A stretch of DNA of 64,000 nucleotides from assembly GCA_963513935.1 (NCBI GenBank), contig OY740767.1, positions 79,472,060-79,536,059 of the forward strand. The letters run 5' to 3'. Positions within the stretch are counted from its first letter, which is position 1. Each line of letters opens with the position of its first letter. This DNA comes from Aphrophora alni. Lineage: Eukaryota > Arthropoda > Insecta > Hemiptera > Aphrophoridae. Below, piece by piece: positions 58,267 through 64,000 of the stretch. A program made the translations under genes and the position numbers. Under the pieces are notes generated by a model that saw nothing but the letters and a program-made list of their open reading frames with translations, was not told the origin of the DNA and searched no databases.

Positions 58267-60100
58267 GTTTATCATATTGTATATTTAGCACTACACTTTA
58301 ATAAATAATTTATATTAACTTTTATTTATAAGAAAAATATTTGGGTAATCTGGTGTATGAATGAACGTTATTTTTAATGTACACGTTTATGGTCCATCAA
58401 TGGAAATGGGCTATGTAATATGAAGTTTTGTTGATGATTACTGTATTGGTGGCAGTCATGGTCTTGTGGTTGATGATTTATGATACCCTGAGGTGATATT
58501 TTATTTATAACCTGAATTAAGGTATCTTTATAAAATATATATTTACTCTACCAGATCATTCTTTAGTTCATTTACTAGGTCTGGTATAAACTTTCCTTCT
58601 TTTTTTTCTTTTTGAATTGATAATTAAATATATTTGTATTTCAATATGTATACAAATCTTATATATGATTATAAATCTTATATTAATATGTATATAATCT
58701 TACAAATCTTAATATGTTTAGTTTATCTTGTGATATAGAATATTTCATTTAATAGCAATTATAAATTCCATAACAGAAATTTAATTAGGTCTAAACACTT
58801 ATTGTCTCATGGCATCAAGGTTTAAATTGAAATATAGTTCAAATGTAGGCCACTGGCATAGCTCAGTCTATCATTTAATTATAATATAAGTTTGATTATA
58901 TATATATATATATATTTATTAAAAAACAGAATTTGTAATACAAAAAAAAGAATTTTAATATCTCAGGATAGGCACTCGGCCGGTCATGAACAAATTTTTA
59001 GATGATGCTTTCATAATTTTGAATTTAGAAAATGGTTCAAAGTTTTTATACATAATTTTTAAATTGTTATGGTTATTGTTTATTACATTTATGTTATTGA
59101 CAGAATATACCAAGCTCTGTTAGAACTGAATTTACTATTTTTGTTCACTTTAACTTGGAGTAACACTTGATCAACTGCATTCTTCAAATGTTGGGACGCC
59201 ACTGTCGTAAGGACACTATCTCGTACTATTCAAATCTTGGCTCCTATTCCCTTCTATTTACGATTTTATTTGCGTAATAGTCGTCTTGTATTCCAATTGG
59301 TTAGCTGAAATCACGTGACTCGGGTGAAGATTATGATAGGTTCTTATAAACTTTTTCTTTTAATTAATTCTTATGTATTAAACAATTGTTTAACAAATAA
59401 ATTTCTATTTATTTATTCTGATTTATCTAATGTTGAAATATTACTTAAAAATTTTGTTAATTTATCCAAACCATTGAATAATTCTGGGTTTGAGATATTG
59501 CATATGGCAGAGTTTTTTCGTCTGATATACAGTTCTAACATTTGCTTATTCTAGTAATTACATACGGTACTAATATCTCTGACATGAAATAATTGTGATT
59601 TACTGAAAATTTAATTATAATAAACATATTTTTATCGTAGTCCAGCACCTACAATTTAATTTCAATAATAATGTTTTTTAACATTTGACTGTTGTCACTA
59701 ACTGATGACATGTATTCAAAATGGCTGGTTTGTTTACATCCCATATCTAAGAAAATTTGTTAAATATATATCTCACTACTTGTACATTGGTTATTGTTAC
59801 ATCTTTGTGATAAGCTCTGTTTAGATTAATTGTGTTGTTGTTTACATTAGGCTATTTGGCCTAAATTTGCATAGGTAATCTGCAGGTTTGTTATGCTAGC
59901 ATACCTAAGCTTTATTGGTACTTCTAATAGAGATTAGGTTTGTTGGCCTACTCTTAAAATAGTTTATAAACAAAGACCAGAGCACTGTGGTGACAATATA
60001 TACAGATACACTTTCAAAAGTCCCTTACCACACTTGGGAATAAACAAAATAACAAAAAAACAAAATAATTTTGTCAGAAGTAAAATGTTTATTCTTATTA
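58267..60100 (+). other. AT-rich DNA, probable eEF1B intron
   Basis: No exon is recognised. A plus-strand open frame at 59315-59554 is leucine-, asparagine- and serine-rich without a known domain. An E-box-like TCACGTGACT lies just before it at 59311. A short (TA)n run lies at 58898-58914. Confidence 0.35.
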
Positions 60101-60103
60101 GAC

Positions 60104-60105
<2 letters not shown>

Positions 60106-60180
<75 letters not shown>
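60106..60180. repeat. (TA)n microsatellite
   Basis: The longest TA tract in the window, about 37 units. Confidence 0.97.
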
Positions 60181-60183
<3 letters not shown>

Positions 60184-61440
60184 GGATATTCAAAAACAAA
60201 GGGACACTTTCCTACATCAATAAAAGTAAAACTACATAATTTATACTGGTCATGTTGGTATTACTGGGAGGTTAGTAAACTAAAGTTTTGTTTTAACAGC
60301 TGATTGTTGGAACATGGTTACAAGACAACTCTTGATTTTGTTTATTTAAAAATAGGTAATAGTAGCCTAACGTTGAGAAAGCTTTTTGTGTGCTTGAACT
60401 AGAGAACGTTACTTTTGCGCAATAAGTTACTTAAGTGCAACACAGTTTTAGGATGTGCTTTAAACCTCACCATGTAGGCCTGCTACGTTAGTCAGGTTAG
60501 TGAATGTCTCATCGCTCAATGTTTATGTTATGATTGTTAGTCAAGTTAGTGAATGTCTTTTTTTATAAATTTTATTGAACATGTGTATATATATAGCCTA
60601 TATATATATAGTTATCTACCCAAAAGTATTTCTCATGATTCTTCAACCAAACAATGTAGTAATATCAAGGTCAAGGTAGCAGATGAGATGTTATGCTCAT
60701 ACGGCATGAGATATGTGATAGTCATTCCATCGGGTTAACTTACGAAAACCATACCCAGCGTAACCTGGCAGAATTTTGTACTTTATATTTCTTATTTTCT
60801 ACTAAACTAATGTATTTTGATACTTCAAAAGTGTCTCCTAGAATGCATAATTACCATTTTATTTATCTTATAAATGTAGAGCACAGCTAATCTGTGGCTG
60901 GGTTTCTGCTTTACAATCATACTTTGTATTTGTAAAGTTTTATGTATTCACAGTTTAAATATTTGCATATTTTTTAACAAGTTACTATGAGATTATACAA
61001 TGGCTATTTGGCATCCGGGAAAAGTTAGGTTAGCTTGGTTTTATTTACACAAATAATAAATAAATTTTGTACTTATGTAGTAAATTATTTTCAAATATAA
61101 ATAATGATAATATGCAAGCTAACCTAAATTAACTGCTACTAGATGCCAAATATTATTTGTTATGTAGATTATATATATATATAAGAATTCTTAAAGTGTG
61201 AATATGTATAATTACGTGCATGCATAGTAAGATTATTATGTAGCCTAAATAAGGAAGAGTATCTTTGTACTAGATTTTAGGTGGTTTAGCTTTGGTGATA
61301 GTGTACCTTTCATTTGTCTTCATGATGCAAGATGTCGCTCGACAAAAGTCTTGCGAAAGTGGTCAGCAATTGTGACAAAAACAATTATCTGCAGAATTGA
61401 TCTATAAATAGATAGATCTTGTGGAATAGACTACATATGG
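60181..61440. other. AT-rich DNA with a foldback-family fragment
   Basis: 60770-60850 is an inverted fragment of the 48490/57098 family (TATTTCTTATTTTCTACTAA, ACTTCAAAAGTGTCTCC). TAGTCA(A/G)GTTAGTGAATGTC occurs twice, near 60489 and 60538. No gene was recognised. Confidence 0.4.
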
Positions 61441-61590
61441 TTTATGTCAGGCCTCTCTTAATAATTTCTTGTTGTTTTTTTTACCCTGACAGTATTAGAG
61501 TATCCAAGAGCTAGGGGTCTTTTTTGTTTGTTATTTCTTTCATTATTGTATAAGGTGATGATGAGAGAGAGGTTTCGCCTTTGTAGAACA
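61441..61590 (+). repeat. Interspersed repeat family, copy C
   Basis: Shares TACCCTGACAGTATTAGAGT, ATCCAAGAGCTAGGGGTCTT and GGTGATGATGAGAGAGAGGT with copies at 3060 and 40455. Confidence 0.6.
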
Positions 61591-61779
61591 AGAAGAAAAA
61601 TTAGGTTTTATACAAAATAAAAACTTATGACAACGGTAAGTACAGGCAAAAATACTGTGTTTAAATATCTGCCATATATATAAATTTTAACACTACTGAT
61701 CCTCCTACATTTGAACTAAGGTCATTTTAAATTTAGTGTAACTTTATAGTAGGCTATACAATTTTGCTTCTTACATTAA

Positions 61780-63346
61780 CCCGCCGTTAGTAGGGCCTTA
61801 AACTGTTACAACATTAGTCGGGCATAGAGATTTTTTCTCAAACCTTGAAATTTTGTTTATTCATATTTTTTTTTAAACATAATAAGTTTAAAATCAAAAT
61901 TAGACATTATAAAGCCACTATTTCTAGCAATAAACATTGATTTATATAACTTATTTTTTAAGAAAAAAAATATGTAACTAGGTTTTTGTAATTGCATTTT
62001 GGAAAGTTTAAGAATTTTGTTAATAGCTTTCATATTTGTCTTAAGTTTATTAGGAGAAAAAGACAATGTATTATAAACTTTTCTACTAACTTTTCTTTAG
62101 TATTATGTTATGTCTTTTTAGTTATATTATGTTAAGATTTTTAAAAAAATAAGTTACAACAAGATGTTAGTTAGTAAAAAGCCGATTTCTAAAAGTAATG
62201 GAAATTTATTACATACATATTTGAGTTTGTTATGTGGGTAATACATAATAGTTGTATACAAGTTTTTAGTCAATATTAAAAATATAAAAGTCACAACAAA
62301 ATATCACACTCATCCTTGTTGACACACTCAGAGTAGACGAATGTGGTTGAATCTATATGCTCCTTGCAAATGGGCGATTGCATTCGTTGCACTAGTTACT
62401 GGTGTATCGGTTCTTCCTTTTGAGGCAGTACACTTCAAAATGACAAGTGGATTATTTTGAGACGTTTCTCGACCACGTAAACCTACAGTACCACGACTCT
62501 CTCTAAATCGACCTCGAATACCATTTGTACTAACAGGAGCATGTTCACGTACAGTAGGATCACGTGTACCAGCAACTAGAGGGTCACGAATAGGATTAAA
62601 AGAACTATTAACTAAACTTTTATTGTCACTAATAACAACTTGTATTGTACCTAAATCCATAGGAACTTTACACTGTATGTTAGTTGTCTGCAAAGGAACA
62701 ACTTGGGGAATAGGTGGCAGATGTTGTTCAGTAATAATCAATTATTACTTTGATTATTGTCAAAGTTCATTGAAGTAATGTTATCAGCTAGTACCATTTC
62801 TACCAATATAATCATCATTATATTTCCATAACTGAGCAGGATATTTCAGAATTCCGGTCTGAGTCTTCAAAATCGTCGGAATTCTCATCCAACCAACACA
62901 TGAAATTCTTGTTCTTTTTCCATTTGAACAGTACCTAACGTTTTCAATAAACTACTATAAAATATGTAATATAAACTAAACAATAATGTACACTATAAAT
63001 TACTATTACTATAAAATATATCAGAAAGAACAACACAAAAAAAAAAAATAGTAATAATAAAAAAAATAGACACAAAGTTAGTCAGGCGTAGAGAAAAAAT
63101 CTCACAAGAGGGTTACAGGACTAGTCGGGTGTAGAACTTTCTCCTCACTGACACGACCATGCTTACTTTACCCTCCCTCACTAGGCAACCGGTTAGGGGT
63201 AACAGCTCGTTTCTGCTACAACAGGGCTCCTAATACCCTTGTTGAGGAACTCCTTGAACGGTTTCAACCAAATGCTACTAGAGCACATTTGACATCAAAA
63301 AAACTGAAAATGAGAGACATTTTTTCACATCCCGACTAACGGCGGG
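61780..63346 (-). mobile_element. piggyBac-type element, third family, internally deleted, 1.6 kb
   Basis: The ends are CCCGCCGTTAGTAGGG at the left and CCCGACTAACGGCGGG at the right, flanked by TTAA at 61776-61779 and 63347-63350. A subterminal TAGTCGGG(C/T)(A/G)TAGA motif repeats at 61814, near 63080 and at 63122. On the minus strand an acidic piece, WLDENSDDFEDSDRNSE, near 62900-62850 and a longer open frame at 62741-62328 (PIPQVVPLQ...RGRFRESRGTVGLRGRETSQ) look like the disordered N-terminus of a piggyBac transposase. The catalytic DDD core is absent. Confidence 0.88.
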
Positions 63347-63550
63347 TTAACCTACTAAAATGAATGATAAAGAATAGGAATGGTTCTCAATAACCTGTTA
63401 TTATCTGCAGTGGAGGCTGATATAAATGTCATGTTTGTATTTTTTTCATAAAAATGATTACTACAAAGGAATAAAAAATATCTGTACGATATGTGTCCCT
63501 ACTAAACCGTTATTTGCCTTGTTAGTTATATATACTGAAGGAAAACAAAC

Positions 63551-63770
63551 CTTGGAGAGCGGCTATTTCTGATTGAATTGTCTTTTTGAGGTTGGGTTTC
63601 TTACAATGTGTTCTACTAACAAAGACCTTTAAAATGAGGCATTGCTGGATCCCTATGCTTAGGCCTACATTGAAGATTTTCACGACTTCCTCTGCAGGAC
63701 GTTCCCCAGTAGTGAAATGTGCATTTTCGCAAAGAAAATATCTCGGAGGATTAATACTCTTTAAGACATC
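63551..63770 (-). CDS. Unidentified exon-like open frame
   Basis: The minus strand encodes about 70 residues, NPPRYFLCENAHFTTGERPA followed by EEVVKIFNVGLSIGIQQCLI and a tail ending SEIAALQ. A donor CAAG|GTTTGT lies at 63550-63545. The composition is ordinary protein-like and less AT-rich than its surroundings. No clean acceptor is visible on the right, where the frame runs into a (TA)n tract. I cannot name the family; it may be a real exon or a fragment of a repeated element. The complementary plus frame (63586-63780) is also open. Confidence 0.35.
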
Positions 63771-63785
63771 CGGTATATAATATAC

Positions 63786-63787
<2 letters not shown>

Positions 63788-63833
<46 letters not shown>
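63788..63833. repeat. (TA)n microsatellite
   Basis: About 23 TA repeats. Confidence 0.95.
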
Positions 63834-63838
<5 letters not shown>

Positions 63839-64000
63839 AATACAAACATGATATTGTGAGATTTTATATTTCTTAAGGGTCTGTGGTATCGCCAGATTAT
63901 TTTAATTTTAGACATAGACATAAAAACTAGATTTTGTTTTGTTCTTCAATTTAATCTGATTGTTATTTTAGGTTTAGTAGATGAAAATAGATTGTGTTTG

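Noticed and set aside
60746..60850. Minus-strand exon-like YKILPGYAGYGF before a GTAAGT-like donor
   Set aside because: It overlaps a fragment of the foldback repeat family seen at 48490 and 57098, so the frame is repeat-derived.
1..64000. Search for CRISPR arrays, operons, toxin or defence systems
   Set aside because: The window is eukaryotic; tandem repeats found have no spacer structure, and no such gene families are present.

Overview
This is a stretch of AT-rich nuclear DNA from an animal, almost certainly an insect. The arthropod signal is a ZAD-type C2H2 zinc-finger gene. Introns are several kilobases long, (TA)n microsatellites are frequent, and DNA transposons are abundant and diverse. 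The large introns and transposon mix would fit a hemimetabolous insect such as a hemipteran, but the order is my guess. There are no operons, CRISPR arrays or prokaryotic signals.

Three host genes are supported by protein similarity and splice sites. (1) At the left edge, minus strand, 537-730 is the first coding exon of GMP synthase; the rest lies outside the window. (2) A ZAD/C2H2 transcription-factor gene runs on the minus strand from 40901 to 20016. It has three exons with matching phases: second half of ZAD 40901-40761, acidic linker 30051-29558, six zinc fingers 20547-20016. Its first exon was not found. (3) On the plus strand, 53448-53527 is the first coding exon of elongation factor 1-beta (eEF1B), behind a pyrimidine-rich TCT-type start site; its later exons are not in the window. 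A few further exon-like pieces (22725, 23404, 58174, 63551) are weaker.

Most of the rest is mobile DNA. Several elements have both ends and a target duplication: a foldback element (9727-10308, 8-bp duplication), a hAT MITE (16537-17252), a hAT element (23875-25170) inserted at the start codon of a piggyBac-like gene, a Tc1/mariner element (30119-31381), a hAT relative (36881-39437), and three piggyBac-superfamily elements at TTAA (39486-40363, 42777-45403, 61780-63346). A fourth piggyBac copy (46721-48229) has a disrupted left end. Other remnants are a pogo-like fragment, two LINE fragments facing each other, a Ty3/gypsy integrase, an internally deleted mariner, a Mutator-like transposase (50995-52612) and two Penelope-like retroelements.

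The most interesting findings are the Penelope-like copies and the 5S-derived repeats. The terminal repeats of the Penelope-like copies are arranged as inverted pairs and carry hammerhead-ribozyme-like cores. Two separate repeats contain a clear 5S rRNA-derived segment that shares the same derived substitution. The zinc-finger gene's introns (about 9.0 and 10.7 kb) are largely filled with transposons. I see no host multi-gene pathway or new defence-like system here; novelty, if any, lies in the mobile elements.
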